In this document: positions 38,122 through 47,752 of the stretch, in pieces
Position numbering within the stretch: position 1 is the stretch's first letter
Layout of the letters: every line of letters begins with the position of its first letter
NCBI RefSeq assembly: GCF_001647675.1
Contig: NZ_CP015594.1
Coordinates: 1,674,001 to 1,738,000, forward strand
Origin: Acinetobacter sp. NCu2D-2
GTDB taxonomy: Bacteria; Pseudomonadota; Gammaproteobacteria; Pseudomonadales; Moraxellaceae
Direction: 5' to 3'
DNA length: 64,000 bases
Notes under the pieces: model-generated
What the model saw: only the letters and a program-made list of their open reading frames with translations
Database searches by the model: none
What the model was told of the DNA's origin: nothing
Position numbers and translations under genes: made by a program

Positions 38122-38130
38122 GGGTATCCA

Positions 38131-38766
38131 ATGACAGGATTTTCCATCTCTATGGATTTAGCACCGAAAAAGCTTCATTCGCAAGATTCGAGTACTTTGA
38201 GAAGTACGGCTGAGTCGCGCCTGAAGAATTTCATGCAAGATGTCACTGGACGTGCATTGGTCATGATGGAAAGTGCGACCCAAGGTCAGCAAGGCATTGC
38301 CATGGACCTTGTCCAAGAGGCTTTTATCTCATTACATAAGTCCTATGCAGATAAAAGTACCGAAGAGTGGTATCCCCTGTTCTACACCATTTTAAATCAC
38401 AAATTACAAGATTGGCGTCGTAAAGAAGCACGTCGAGCTCAACCTTTTTCATTTTTCAGAAAAGTACAGCTTGATGACGATAGTGATGAACTCGATCATG
38501 TAATTGATGAATCAACACCATCTCCACTTGAATTCCTTCATCAAGCTGTAACAGCCGAAGAAATTCAAGCTGCGATTGCCTCCTTACCACAACGCCAGCA
38601 GCAAGCATTTATGCTTCGAGCTTGGGAAGGTTTTGATACCCAAACCACCGCTCAAATCATGCAATGCAGTGAAGGTAGTGTAAAAACTCATTATCACCGT
38701 GCCATACAAGGTTTACGTCAAGCATTGGCACATTTAGACCCCTTTATGGGAGGATCATCCGAATGA
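38131..38766 (+). CDS. Sigma-70 family (ECF-like) RNA polymerase sigma factor
   Basis: 211 residues with region 2 (MDLVQEAFISLHKSY... FYTILNHKLQDWRRKEARR) and region 4 (IASLPQRQQQAFMLRAWEGFDTQTTAQIM, then HTH SVKTHYHRAI). The next gene overlaps by ATGA and encodes a small single-span membrane protein placed like an anti-sigma factor. The order sigma, DUF3619-like, DUF3106-like is familiar in betaproteobacteria. The regulon is unknown. A second in-frame ATG lies seven codons downstream. Confidence 0.87.
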   Translation: MTGFSISMDLAPKKLHSQDSSTLRSTAESRLKNFMQDVTGRALVMMESATQGQQGIAMDLVQEAFISLHKSYADKSTEEWYPLFYTILNHKLQDWRRKEARRAQPFSFFRKVQLDDDSDELDHVIDESTPSPLEFLHQAVTAEEIQAAIASLPQRQQQAFMLRAWEGFDTQTTAQIMQCSEGSVKTHYHRAIQGLRQALAHLDPFMGGSSE

Positions 38767-39080
38767 ATCATGATGATTTTTTAAAACACGTGACACAAGA
38801 ACTCGATGGAATGGCTCAGCAACACAAAGGCAAACCCATCGTAATGAATCATGTGCTTGAAGAAATTCATGCACAGAAACATTCGCATTTTGCTTTCTTA
38901 AAAATGTCAGGTTTTGCATTGGCAGCTGCTATTGCAGGTGTGGTTGTCTTACCTAATATCGGTACACATGACGAACCACAGACTCAAGTGGTTTCAACAC
39001 CAAAATTATCACCACAAATGGTGGAAGACTTAGAAATGCTCATGGTTTTAGGTGAGGATAAAGTTCCACATGGCAGCTAA
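38763..39080 (+). CDS. Small membrane protein, possible anti-sigma factor (DUF3619-like)
   Basis: 105 residues: a hydrophilic N-terminal domain (MNHDDFLKHVTQELDGMAQQ), one membrane helix (FALAAAIAGVVVLPNIG, about 58-75) and a short periplasmic tail. Its start overlaps the sigma stop, implying coupled production, as for sigma/anti-sigma pairs. It lacks the HxxxCxxC zinc motif of ZAS anti-sigma proteins. The role is inferred from context only. Confidence 0.75.
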   Translation: MNHDDFLKHVTQELDGMAQQHKGKPIVMNHVLEEIHAQKHSHFAFLKMSGFALAAAIAGVVVLPNIGTHDEPQTQVVSTPKLSPQMVEDLEMLMVLGEDKVPHGS

Positions 39081-39468
39081 AAAATTAGTGCTCGCATTTT
39101 GTGCGGTTGGTTTCTTGCAAACAAGTTTTGCTGGATTTGATCGTTTTTGGATTTTTTCTAAAGATGCCAATACACAAGTGAATGATACTTGGAATACATT
39201 AAGTGAAAGTGAACAGCTTGCTCTCATTCAGAAATACCAAGCATTAAAAGAGCTTCCTGCAAGTGAACGTGCTAATCTTCAACAACGTATGGATTGGTTT
39301 ACGCAACTTCCCGATGAAGAAAAACAAAAAATGCGCGAAACTTGGCAAAAAATGAGTACGCATGAACGTCGTGAACTTGCAAATCGTATGCAAAAAGCCA
39401 GTCCTGAGGAAAGACCGACTATTCGTGCCGAATATATTAATAAATATATCACTGAAGCTAAATTCTAA
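39070..39468 (+). CDS. DUF3106-like secreted protein
   Basis: 132 residues from the ATG at 39070, overlapping the previous gene by 11 bases. Signal peptide MAAKKLVLAFCAVGFLQTSFA, then a repetitive helical region of W/L-P-x-x-R-x-x-L type motifs (TWNTLSESEQLALIQKYQAL, LPASERANLQQRMDWFTQLP, WQKMSTHERRELANRM), the pattern of DUF3106. Probably periplasmic and part of the sigma-factor response. Function unknown. Confidence 0.8.
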   Translation: MAAKKLVLAFCAVGFLQTSFAGFDRFWIFSKDANTQVNDTWNTLSESEQLALIQKYQALKELPASERANLQQRMDWFTQLPDEEKQKMRETWQKMSTHERRELANRMQKASPEERPTIRAEYINKYITEAKF

Positions 39469-39483
39469 ATATTTATAGCCGAT

Positions 39484-39512
39484 AAAAAAGCCTCTGTTTA
39501 CAGAGGCTTTTC
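39484..39512 (+). terminator. Bidirectional terminator of the sigma operon and the CSLREA pair
   Basis: AGCCTCTG (39489-39496), loop TTTA, CAGAGGCT (39501-39508), with A-run on the left and T-run on the right, between convergent units. Confidence 0.88.
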
Positions 39513-39519
39513 TTTTCAC

Positions 39520-41949
39520 TTATTTATATATTCTTCTTGAACGGTAAGCAGCTAAACCCACCAAACTAAGCAAACCAAACACTCCAAATGCACCTCCACC
39601 TGAGCTGGTATTGGTGTTTTTCGCACTGTTCTTTAATTGAATTGTTGCAGTATTAGACATTGCACCATCCGCATCAAAATAATTATAGGTCACTTGATAA
39701 TCAAACTGACTGAGATTATTTTTTGCTGCAAAAGTCAGTTTTCCACCATAACAGGTTTCACGTAAGTGTGTATCTGGACATAAACCTGTACGTTCCGCTG
39801 ACATGGTTAAGCCTGAGCTAATTGATTCAATACGAATTGGTGTCTCAGAACCATCACGATTCTTATAATATTGAGGTCGAACAGTCCCATCTGCGGTCGT
39901 CGTATTTTCCCCATCATCGTCATAATCATTTTCAAGTGGGTTGACTGTCACACTCAGATCATTTTCAGGATGAAGTATATAGACATCGGTTTTTGCCACA
40001 GGTGCGATATTTACAAACGATGCTGACAATACACCTGCGGACGTCTTAGGCTCTGTACCAGCATTCTGTTCTGTAATCTTATATTCACACAGCTCAGTTT
40101 TTCCAACCTCAGTCAGTGAACCATCTGTACGATAGAACATAATACGTTTAAGTTCAGGAATCCATTCACAGCGCTGTACAGGATCTAATTCAGTGTCGTA
40201 AGGATTCTCACCTTCTGTTTTTAATGTTCCCACACCTTTGGCTGAAACCTCAATTTTATAGTTTTCAGTGTTCAGCGCTTTAAGTTTTAATTCACCATTA
40301 CTCGTCTCTTCTTCTTTTGGCAAAGCTAAAGCAAATGGATCAATATAAATCGCGCGGTATTTATTGTATTGTTTAGTTTTGGCTAGCAATGCTTCAAAAT
40401 CTTTTAGTTCTGCCTGAATCTGTAACAGACTAGATTTATTCGCAGGATTATCTTGCATTGCCTTAAGTTCAGTAATGTTTTGCTCATAATATTCAATTAA
40501 TGAGCGATACGGTGTGTTCTTAAGATCAACAATATCTGATGCGGTTAATTTCATTAACTCAACCGCACCAATATCACAGGTGTTTTCAGAATTTGGATCT
40601 AAAACAAGTTTAGATACTGTTAATCGCTCAAACCCTCGTTGATCAACTGCACTACATGCTTGATGGCCAGCATTCACAAGCTCACCTTTCGGATAATATA
40701 AAGGCAGATGTAAATTTAGTGCGGATGCTGGATAATAATTAGATAGATAGTTTTGCATATTTGCATTTGCCGCTAAGATTTTATTCTTAGAAGTTTCGGT
40801 ATTTGAACTCGCAGGAATATCACAATCAGCAGCAAATGCATTATTTAATGTAACGAGTGCAATTTTTTCTTCAGCAGGCGTGTCATCTTCATTACTTTCT
40901 TCAATAGTTCTTGTAATTTGTTTAGGTGTATATTTACAATTTTTCCCTGTATTAAAAGCAAGGATATTAGAACTTAAAATTTTTGTTCCCAAATAATCGT
41001 ACCAATATGTCACTGCTGCATTATTTTCAACAATGGTATTGCTCGACAAAGTCAACGTATTGCCAACTTCTAAGGGATGATTTGCATCATTAAAATGACG
41101 AATAATCACACCATTTGTTGAATCAGCAATATTACGGGCTATTGTACTGGTAGAGATATCAATACTTGATGACCCACAGATATTAATCATACTTAAACTG
41201 TTTGAGTCACCGTTTTCAACGATACTACTCTGATTAATACTTAAGGGTGAGGTGACAGGAATAAGTTTATTCTTACACTCCATGTCCCAAACACTACCAT
41301 TTTTTGCTTTATTCGATTGAATTCGGGTTTTATAAATAGAAGCTGAAATGTTCTGATCACTTCCAGCAAAGTAAATGGCTCCTCCTCTATTCCCAGCTTC
41401 TGAATTTAAAATAGCTGAGTTATAGAGACTTACAGACCCACCAATAAAGAATGCACCACCATTGGCTTGTTGTGGTGTCGCTGAGATCACTTTACCATTT
41501 CTAAGTTCAATATTATTGATTTCGAGATTAGCCTTCGTCTGTGAGGTATTAAATAATCTTGAATTAAAATTTGCATCAATAATGGTTTTAAGCGCAGTTT
41601 GTTTTGGGTACTCGCCTGTCAGTTCATCTTTTTCATTTTGATCATAGGGTAATTCACCATATAAAATGACATGTGAGCGTGGTACCAGTTCACCCTTATC
41701 AAGTTTATAAACACCTTCTTTAAGTTGAATATAATCTTTTTGACCATTCAACTTGTTACCTACATTACAACCACCATACCCTTTGTTGTCATATGCGGTA
41801 CGGATCGCTTCGCGTAAAGAACATTGACTTGGGTTTGTACCATCCTCATCGTCCAGTGTGGTCACTTGAATCACTTTACTTTCAGCAGCCATTAGAGAAA
41901 ATGTCGATAAAATTGTGGCTACAACGATTCCCTTTTTATAAATTTTCAT
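39520..41949 (-). CDS. CSLREA-domain surface protein with GlyGly-CTERM (rhombosortase target)
   Basis: 809 residues. Signal peptide (to about residue 21, LMAAES), then the CSLREA motif (QCSLREAIRTAYDN) and a parallel beta-helix-like region with right-handed repeats (LEINNIELRNGKVIS, GGAFFIGGSVSLYNSAILNS, GGAIYF). The C-terminus is a GlyGly-CTERM signal: SGGGAFG, hydrophobic helix, RSRR. Such signals are cut by rhombosortase, an intramembrane rhomboid protease, after type II secretion. It may belong to the Acinetobacter rhombotarget A family. It follows a similar gene by 18 bases. Confidence 0.87.
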   Translation of the reverse strand: MKIYKKGIVVATILSTFSLMAAESKVIQVTTLDDEDGTNPSQCSLREAIRTAYDNKGYGGCNVGNKLNGQKDYIQLKEGVYKLDKGELVPRSHVILYGELPYDQNEKDELTGEYPKQTALKTIIDANFNSRLFNTSQTKANLEINNIELRNGKVISATPQQANGGAFFIGGSVSLYNSAILNSEAGNRGGAIYFAGSDQNISASIYKTRIQSNKAKNGSVWDMECKNKLIPVTSPLSINQSSIVENGDSNSLSMINICGSSSIDISTSTIARNIADSTNGVIIRHFNDANHPLEVGNTLTLSSNTIVENNAAVTYWYDYLGTKILSSNILAFNTGKNCKYTPKQITRTIEESNEDDTPAEEKIALVTLNNAFAADCDIPASSNTETSKNKILAANANMQNYLSNYYPASALNLHLPLYYPKGELVNAGHQACSAVDQRGFERLTVSKLVLDPNSENTCDIGAVELMKLTASDIVDLKNTPYRSLIEYYEQNITELKAMQDNPANKSSLLQIQAELKDFEALLAKTKQYNKYRAIYIDPFALALPKEEETSNGELKLKALNTENYKIEVSAKGVGTLKTEGENPYDTELDPVQRCEWIPELKRIMFYRTDGSLTEVGKTELCEYKITEQNAGTEPKTSAGVLSASFVNIAPVAKTDVYILHPENDLSVTVNPLENDYDDDGENTTTADGTVRPQYYKNRDGSETPIRIESISSGLTMSAERTGLCPDTHLRETCYGGKLTFAAKNNLSQFDYQVTYNYFDADGAMSNTATIQLKNSAKNTNTSSGGGAFGVFGLLSLVGLAAYRSRRIYK

Positions 41950-41967
41950 GTGCTTTCCCTAATCTTT

Positions 41968-43803
41968 TTATTTTTTTCTACGTAATACTGCCAATCCAAG
42001 CAAAATACCTAACCAACCAAACCCAACAGCACCACCCGACGTTTTTACTTTATCGCTTTTCATTTCGCCATTCGGTTCTTGAACAATATTTACGCGTACT
42101 GAAATATATGGATCACTTTCGTCAAATCGTGATGTAGTGGTGACTACTTTCATTGTCAACAGATCTGCACCATGCCAATTACCATTTGGCGTATAGGTTA
42201 CATTTCCATCTAAATCAATCGTGATTTTCCCCTTTGAAGTCACGTGATTTTGTTGTTCTATCTTAATACAGCCATCTTGCCATTCTTGCCCTTGAGGTGC
42301 TGGCCCTACAATTGCATTACAGTTTTCTTTCGGTACAAGATCACTATCACCTAAAGCATCTAAAATCGAAAATTTTGCAATTTCACCCATTTTTAGATCA
42401 CGACCAACTAGCATTGAAGATGTTGGAACTACAATTTCAATAGCACCTCTATCACAGCCTACATTGAATGGAATGGTTGGACGGCTATTATTACGTTGGT
42501 CATTCCCCTCACATGACAGAATTTTATTGTCTACTACTTCTGCTGCACCCTGATTTACAATTGGCGAATCTGTAATATTTAAATAGCTCAATAAAATACG
42601 TGGTCGGAAATAACCCAAAAACTGATCTTCTTTTTCGCTAAATGGACATAAGATCGCTGTATTTTCTTGCTTGATATTCGGGCAAGTACCCTCAACATCG
42701 TTGCCTGCAATAATATTTTGATCATCCTCTAATATTCTATTTGGATACGCTGTTTCACCTGCCCCACATAATGACGTGGTTAAATTATTTTGGACAATCG
42801 TATTTGTTGAATTGCTACCATCAGCCACTTTACAGTTTTCGTTATTCTTTAAAATGATACTGTTCGCGATTGAACCTAATTTAGACTCGCTTCCAGCATA
42901 GACAATACCAGCACCTTGGTTTGCTAGGATTGTCGTATTGTTGATTACGAGTCCATCATTTAGCCATAGTACAGGACCAGTATTACTGTAAAGTGTAGAG
43001 TTGGTCAGATAAGCACTGTTCGTTTGGCTTAAGCCTGTTTCACTAAACAAATTGGCAAATTGAGCATCTGAAGTCTTATTTTTACGAATGACGGATTGGC
43101 GTATACGAATACTGAGCAATTTAGTATAAATCGCTCCACCTTGCTGTGCTTCATTGCTTTCAATCAAAGTGTTGGTAATTGCCAAATAACCCTTTCCATC
43201 CGTATTCGGGCTATAAATCGCACCACCTTTATCTGCATGACCTGAAGTTAATTTTACATAGTCTAAAGTCAGGTAAGCATCAGCATAAATCAGACCGCCT
43301 TTATCAACCCAAGTCGGATTTTGATCGCTTCCCTGCAACGTTATTTCTTCAATTTTCACAGATGGTAAGTCAATCACAACAGGCGTAGCTGTTTCACCTT
43401 CTTCTGGCTCAACAGGCGCTGGAGCTTCACCTTTTTCTATCAATAATATGCGCTTGCCATTGGCTGCTTGGATAACGGCATTTTTTAAACCTTTGTTAAC
43501 GGTCTGCGTCACATTGGTTTCATAAAATGTTTTAATCGTTGCAGAAACATTTAGGACCAAATGACCTTCGGTTAACTTATAAATTTCTTTTTCTTTTAAG
43601 AGAATGGTATTGGTTGAATTTTCTCCACCACAACCATGATAACCTTCTTTCGGCATCCCCATATTGATGTAATGAATGGCTTCACGCAAAGAACATTCTT
43701 TGTCATTTACATCATTATCTAATGTCGTGGTAACAGTAATATCAGCACCAAAAGTTTGCCCTGCAATAAAAAGCAATCCTAGGCCTATGCTCTTTTTGAG
43801 CAT
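41968..43803 (-). CDS. Second CSLREA-domain protein with GlyGly-CTERM
   Basis: 611 residues with the same plan as its downstream neighbour: signal peptide (GQTFGADI), CSLREA motif (ECSLREAIHYINMG), beta-helix-type repeats (GGLIYADAYLTLDYVKL, GGAIYTKLLSIRIRQSVI), an immunoglobulin-like tail (GKITIDLDGNVTYTPNGNWHG) and a C-terminal GlyGly-CTERM (SGGAVGFGWLG then RRKK). First gene of the pair, so both are probably made together and processed by the same rhombosortase, which is not encoded in this window. Confidence 0.87.
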   Translation of the reverse strand: MLKKSIGLGLLFIAGQTFGADITVTTTLDNDVNDKECSLREAIHYINMGMPKEGYHGCGGENSTNTILLKEKEIYKLTEGHLVLNVSATIKTFYETNVTQTVNKGLKNAVIQAANGKRILLIEKGEAPAPVEPEEGETATPVVIDLPSVKIEEITLQGSDQNPTWVDKGGLIYADAYLTLDYVKLTSGHADKGGAIYSPNTDGKGYLAITNTLIESNEAQQGGAIYTKLLSIRIRQSVIRKNKTSDAQFANLFSETGLSQTNSAYLTNSTLYSNTGPVLWLNDGLVINNTTILANQGAGIVYAGSESKLGSIANSIILKNNENCKVADGSNSTNTIVQNNLTTSLCGAGETAYPNRILEDDQNIIAGNDVEGTCPNIKQENTAILCPFSEKEDQFLGYFRPRILLSYLNITDSPIVNQGAAEVVDNKILSCEGNDQRNNSRPTIPFNVGCDRGAIEIVVPTSSMLVGRDLKMGEIAKFSILDALGDSDLVPKENCNAIVGPAPQGQEWQDGCIKIEQQNHVTSKGKITIDLDGNVTYTPNGNWHGADLLTMKVVTTTSRFDESDPYISVRVNIVQEPNGEMKSDKVKTSGGAVGFGWLGILLGLAVLRRKK

Positions 43804-43921
43804 AATTCTCTCCTTAATTTTTTATCTTCTTTTTCTTCTTTAGTTGCAACATCCCTGCAACATAGAATTATTTTGCCCTACTGTGTCATATACTGCTGAA
43901 ATTCTCAACAATTTTTATAAA

Positions 43922-44626
43922 TTACCGATATTCGTCAATCAGTGCATAAATTTGTCTTAAATTGGCATGGCTCACTTTGAGCTTTTCGCCTTTAAATAAT
44001 TGAATAATTTGTTCTAATGTTTGTAAAAGCACCGAAGTTTGATGTGGTCCATTATTCAATAAATAATCAAAAATCTGTTGGTCTAAATGAATACCCCGGC
44101 GGTCAAGTACAGAGGACACTAATGCAAATCGATCGGCATATAAACTACCATTCGGTACACGTGTACTTACCGCTTGAGTTAAGCGAGATTGTAAATCGGG
44201 AAGTTCTAATTTGAGTTCAATCGGCGCTAGTCGAGATGAAAAGACCAATTGACCACCACCTTCATTATTATAATTAATCAGGTGAAAAACAGCCTTTTGC
44301 CAATGTGGAACACCACTAATGGCTTCGATATCATCTAAAGCCACTAAGTCATATTGATCGAGTGAAGTAATCGCTTCAGTCGGAGCATCCAATAGTTCGA
44401 GTAGCGAGACTTGAATCGCGGATTTACCGATTTCCAAATAGGAGTCACAAATCGCCGACAGCAAATGACTTTTTCCTGTACCTGCTCCTCCATAAACATA
44501 AAACCGGCTAATTAATCCCGCATGAAGTTGGCGTATTGCGTCAATGACGTGCCCCCACCCTGGACCCGAAAAATCACTAATTCGGGCATCAAGTTGAGGT
44601 TCAATGTCTAACTGTAATTGACGCAT
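43922..44626 (-). CDS. hda: DnaA regulatory inactivator Hda-like protein
   Basis: AAA+ protein related to DnaA domain III that, with the beta clamp, promotes hydrolysis of DnaA-ATP to limit initiation. 234 residues. The N-terminus has a clamp-binding motif (QLQLDI). Walker A is GGAGTGKSH, Walker B VALDDIEAI, and the arginine finger lies in LPDLQSRL. No DnaA-type DNA-binding domain. It lies 15 bases after the PerM-like gene, probably one transcript. Confidence 0.9.
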   Translation of the reverse strand: MRQLQLDIEPQLDARISDFSGPGWGHVIDAIRQLHAGLISRFYVYGGAGTGKSHLLSAICDSYLEIGKSAIQVSLLELLDAPTEAITSLDQYDLVALDDIEAISGVPHWQKAVFHLINYNNEGGGQLVFSSRLAPIELKLELPDLQSRLTQAVSTRVPNGSLYADRFALVSSVLDRRGIHLDQQIFDYLLNNGPHQTSVLLQTLEQIIQLFKGEKLKVSHANLRQIYALIDEYR

Positions 44627-44641
44627 ATATATAAGAACGCC

Positions 44642-45862
44642 TTATTCATCATTATCTATGGTTTTTCCAATCTTACTCGATTTTTCATTGGCTTGCAGCG
44701 TTTTCGCAGCGTTCGGTTTAACTTCAATATCAACATCCACTTCAGAGGTTTCAATATTGATTGAGCCATTTCCATCTGCGTGAACAAGCGTAACTTGTGA
44801 ATCATAAAGTTGACTATGCTCATAATATTCACGCAAATGTTTAAGTAATACAACAATGACCGCTGCAACTGGCAAAGCAATCAACATGCCAAGGAAACCG
44901 CCTAGCTGTGCACCTGCAAGCACCGCAAATACAACAGCTACAGGTGACAAACCAATTTTATCTCCAAGTAAGAAAGGCTGAAGAATATAGCCTTCAACAG
45001 CTTGTCCGACCATAAACACCACAACCACTAAAGCGATTTGCATCCAATCTATGCCAAATTGGAATAAGGTCGCAATCATAGCCGCAATAATTCCGACTGC
45101 AAAACCCAAATAAGGAATAATACTCGCAAGACCTGCAATCATCCCAATGATCAGTCCAACTTCCACGCCGATCAATTGCAACCCTACAGCATAGACAATA
45201 CCCAGAAGAATCATCACCAAGAATTGTCCTTTTACAAATGCCCCCAATACAGAGTGACATTCACCAACAATTTTCATGGTTTCAGGTTCATATTGGCGCG
45301 GAATAAGACGACGTAAACTCTCTAGCATGCGATCCCAATCAAGCAAGAAATAGAACGCAATAATTGGAATTAAAACGATCACACCACCGATCTGTAAGAA
45401 GCTCAAACCAGATTGTGCAAGCTTCAAGACCATCGCTTGAATACTGTCAGCGCTGTAATTGGTTTGTACATATTCCATGACAGCTGCAGTAATCTGATCG
45501 GTATCCAATTCCATTGGCACTAGATTAAATGTAGAGGACGCCCACGGCAGGAAATTATAATTAATCCAATGAATACCTTCAGGAATATGTGATTTTGCAT
45601 ACATCAGCTGCTTCCACACCAAAGGTAATAGATACCAAAGTGCGAAGGTCAAAACGACACCAATACCGACAAACACCACACTAATTGAAAGCCAACGTGG
45701 CATGCCAATTTTAGCCAGACGATCGACCAAAGGACTGAACAAATATGCGATCAAAAATGCGCCAACAAAAGGAACTAAAACTGGTTTAAGAAGATATAAA
45801 ACCCAAAGTATCAGCGCGATACTTGCGAGGATAAAAATGCGACGTAGGGTACGATCTACCAT
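44642..45862 (-). CDS. AI-2E/PerM-family membrane protein
   Basis: 406 residues with about eight membrane segments and a C-terminal charged tail rich in acidic residues. The family includes PerM and TqsA; members act as exporters or ion exchangers, and the substrate here is unknown. The gene pair PerM-Hda is common in gammaproteobacteria, near purM, as seen here (purM is divergent at 45997). Confidence 0.9.
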   Translation of the reverse strand: MVDRTLRRIFILASIALILWVLYLLKPVLVPFVGAFLIAYLFSPLVDRLAKIGMPRWLSISVVFVGIGVVLTFALWYLLPLVWKQLMYAKSHIPEGIHWINYNFLPWASSTFNLVPMELDTDQITAAVMEYVQTNYSADSIQAMVLKLAQSGLSFLQIGGVIVLIPIIAFYFLLDWDRMLESLRRLIPRQYEPETMKIVGECHSVLGAFVKGQFLVMILLGIVYAVGLQLIGVEVGLIIGMIAGLASIIPYLGFAVGIIAAMIATLFQFGIDWMQIALVVVVFMVGQAVEGYILQPFLLGDKIGLSPVAVVFAVLAGAQLGGFLGMLIALPVAAVIVVLLKHLREYYEHSQLYDSQVTLVHADGNGSINIETSEVDVDIEVKPNAAKTLQANEKSSKIGKTIDNDE

Positions 45863-45996
45863 AGAATCCCGCCTTTTTTCATTTAATCATTATAAAAAGT
45901 AAAATATTTCAATAAAGATAGCATTTTAGGGCATAAATAACATAAGAGTTTCGTATATTCAGGTTATAATCCCCGCGCGAATGCGGAGACTTCATT

Positions 45997-47067
45997 ATGA
46001 GCAACTCAACTTCTACCCCAAACACTGGTTTAAGCTACAAAGATGCAGGTGTCGACATTGAAGCGGGCGACGCGTTAGTCGATCGAATCAAATCTGTCGC
46101 TAAGCGCACAAAACGTCCTGAAGTAATGGGCGGTCTTGGTGGCTTTGGCGCACTTTGTAAAATTCCTAAAGGTTATGAAGAACCTGTTCTCGTATCTGGC
46201 ACGGATGGTGTAGGTACAAAATTACGTTTAGCACTCAATTTGAACCGTCATGACACAATTGGTCAAGACTTGGTGGCAATGTGTGTAAACGATCTTTTGG
46301 TATGTGGTGCTGAACCATTATTCTTCCTTGACTACTATGCAACTGGTCACTTAAATGTAGATGTTGCAGCAAATGTAGTAACAGGTATCGGTGCTGGTTG
46401 TGAACTTGCAGGCTGTGCGCTTGTGGGTGGTGAAACTGCTGAAATGCCAGGCATGTATGAAGGCGAAGACTATGATCTTGCAGGCTTCTGTGTTGGCGTG
46501 GTTGAGCAAAGCAAAATTATTGATGGCTCTAAAGTTAAAGCGGGTGACGTTTTAGTAGGTGTTGTATCTTCAGGTGCACATTCAAATGGTTACTCTCTTC
46601 TTCGTAAAATTCTTGATGTCAAAAATGTTGATTTAAATCAAATCATCGATGGTCGTCCACTTGCAGATGTTGCAATGGAACCAACACGTATTTACGTTAA
46701 ACCGATCCTTGAATTGCTAAAACATGTTGATGTGCATGCAATGGCACACATCACTGGTGGTGGTTTACCAGGTAACTTACCTCGTGTCCTTCCAAATGGT
46801 GCTCAAGCTGTGATTAATGAATCATCTTGGGAATGGCCTGAATTGTTCAAATTGCTTCAAAAAGAAGGTGGTGTTGAACAATTTGAAATGTACCGTACAT
46901 TTAACTGTGGCGTAGGTATGGTTTTAGCCGTAGATGCACAAGATGCTGACAAAACTGTTGAATTGCTGAACAGCTTAGGCGAAAAAGCATGGACCATGGG
47001 TCACATTGTTGATAACGCTGAATCTGTTGAAGGTGCTGACGAAAAAATCCGTGTGATTTTCGCATAA
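45997..47067 (+). CDS. purM: Phosphoribosylformylglycinamidine cyclo-ligase
   Basis: Forms AIR from FGAM, the step after PurL. 356 residues. ATP-binding family motifs: [48 protein letters not shown] and the C-terminal [21 protein letters not shown] precedes the ATG region. purN follows after nine bases. Confidence 0.97.
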   Translation: MSNSTSTPNTGLSYKDAGVDIEAGDALVDRIKSVAKRTKRPEVMGGLGGFGALCKIPKGYEEPVLVSGTDGVGTKLRLALNLNRHDTIGQDLVAMCVNDLLVCGAEPLFFLDYYATGHLNVDVAANVVTGIGAGCELAGCALVGGETAEMPGMYEGEDYDLAGFCVGVVEQSKIIDGSKVKAGDVLVGVVSSGAHSNGYSLLRKILDVKNVDLNQIIDGRPLADVAMEPTRIYVKPILELLKHVDVHAMAHITGGGLPGNLPRVLPNGAQAVINESSWEWPELFKLLQKEGGVEQFEMYRTFNCGVGMVLAVDAQDADKTVELLNSLGEKAWTMGHIVDNAESVEGADEKIRVIFA

Positions 47068-47076
47068 GTACCGCAC

Positions 47077-47706
47077 ATGATAAAAATTGCTGTACTGGTT
47101 TCAGGTAATGGCTCAAACCTGCAAGCCTTGATTGATGCAAATCTTTCAGGGCAAATTGTTGGGGTGATTTCCAATAAACCTGAAGCCTATGCTTTAGAAC
47201 GAGCAAAAAAAGCCAATATTGCGACTGCTGTCATTGAGCATAAGCAATACCCTAATCGTGAAGCTTTCGATGATGTGATGCATCAACAGCTTTTGGATTG
47301 GGAGGTAGATCTTGTAATTTTAGCTGGCTTTATGCGTATTTTAAGTGAAAAATTCGTGAAAGCATGGGAAGGGAAAATGATTAATATCCACCCTTCTCTA
47401 TTGCCAAATTACAAAGGAATGCACACTCATCAGCGTGTGTTAAATACAGGCGATCGCTTACATGGCTGTACTGTGCATTATGTCACTGCTGAACTTGATG
47501 CAGGTCAAGCACTGGCACAAGGGGTTTTACAAGTCGGCATTCATGATGATGCTGTGAGTTTAGCTTCACGTGTCCATGTACTTGAACATCTCATTTACCC
47601 ACAGGTCGCTGAATGGATCTGTAATGGCACTGTCATCTATACCGATCAAGGTGTGCTCTTTAAAGAGCAACCATTGCTTGAGCCAATTCAGTTTTGTAAG
47701 TTCTAA
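47077..47706 (+). CDS. purN: Phosphoribosylglycinamide formyltransferase
   Basis: Folate-dependent enzyme making FGAR from GAR. 209 residues. N-terminal VLVSGNGSNLQALIDA and the active-site region MINIHPSLLPNYKGMHTHQRVL, then GCTVHYVTAELDAGQ with the catalytic Asn/His/Asp set. It shares a transcript with purM. Confidence 0.96.
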   Translation: MIKIAVLVSGNGSNLQALIDANLSGQIVGVISNKPEAYALERAKKANIATAVIEHKQYPNREAFDDVMHQQLLDWEVDLVILAGFMRILSEKFVKAWEGKMINIHPSLLPNYKGMHTHQRVLNTGDRLHGCTVHYVTAELDAGQALAQGVLQVGIHDDAVSLASRVHVLEHLIYPQVAEWICNGTVIYTDQGVLFKEQPLLEPIQFCKF

Positions 47707-47722
47707 CTTAAATACTTGATAT

Positions 47723-47751
47723 AAAAAACGCATCCTCGGATGCGTTTTTTA
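47723..47751 (+). terminator. Terminator after purN (bidirectional)
   Basis: ACGCATCC/GGATGCGT 8-bp stem (47728-47735 with 47738-47745), A-run before, T-run after; separates purMN from the convergent hydrolase gene. Confidence 0.88.
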
Positions 47752-47752
47752 T

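Noticed and set aside
44994..45260. 88-codon ORF rich in cysteine and glycine on the minus strand
   Set aside because: It is a shifted frame inside the PerM-like gene on the same strand; composition is that of an out-of-frame translation.
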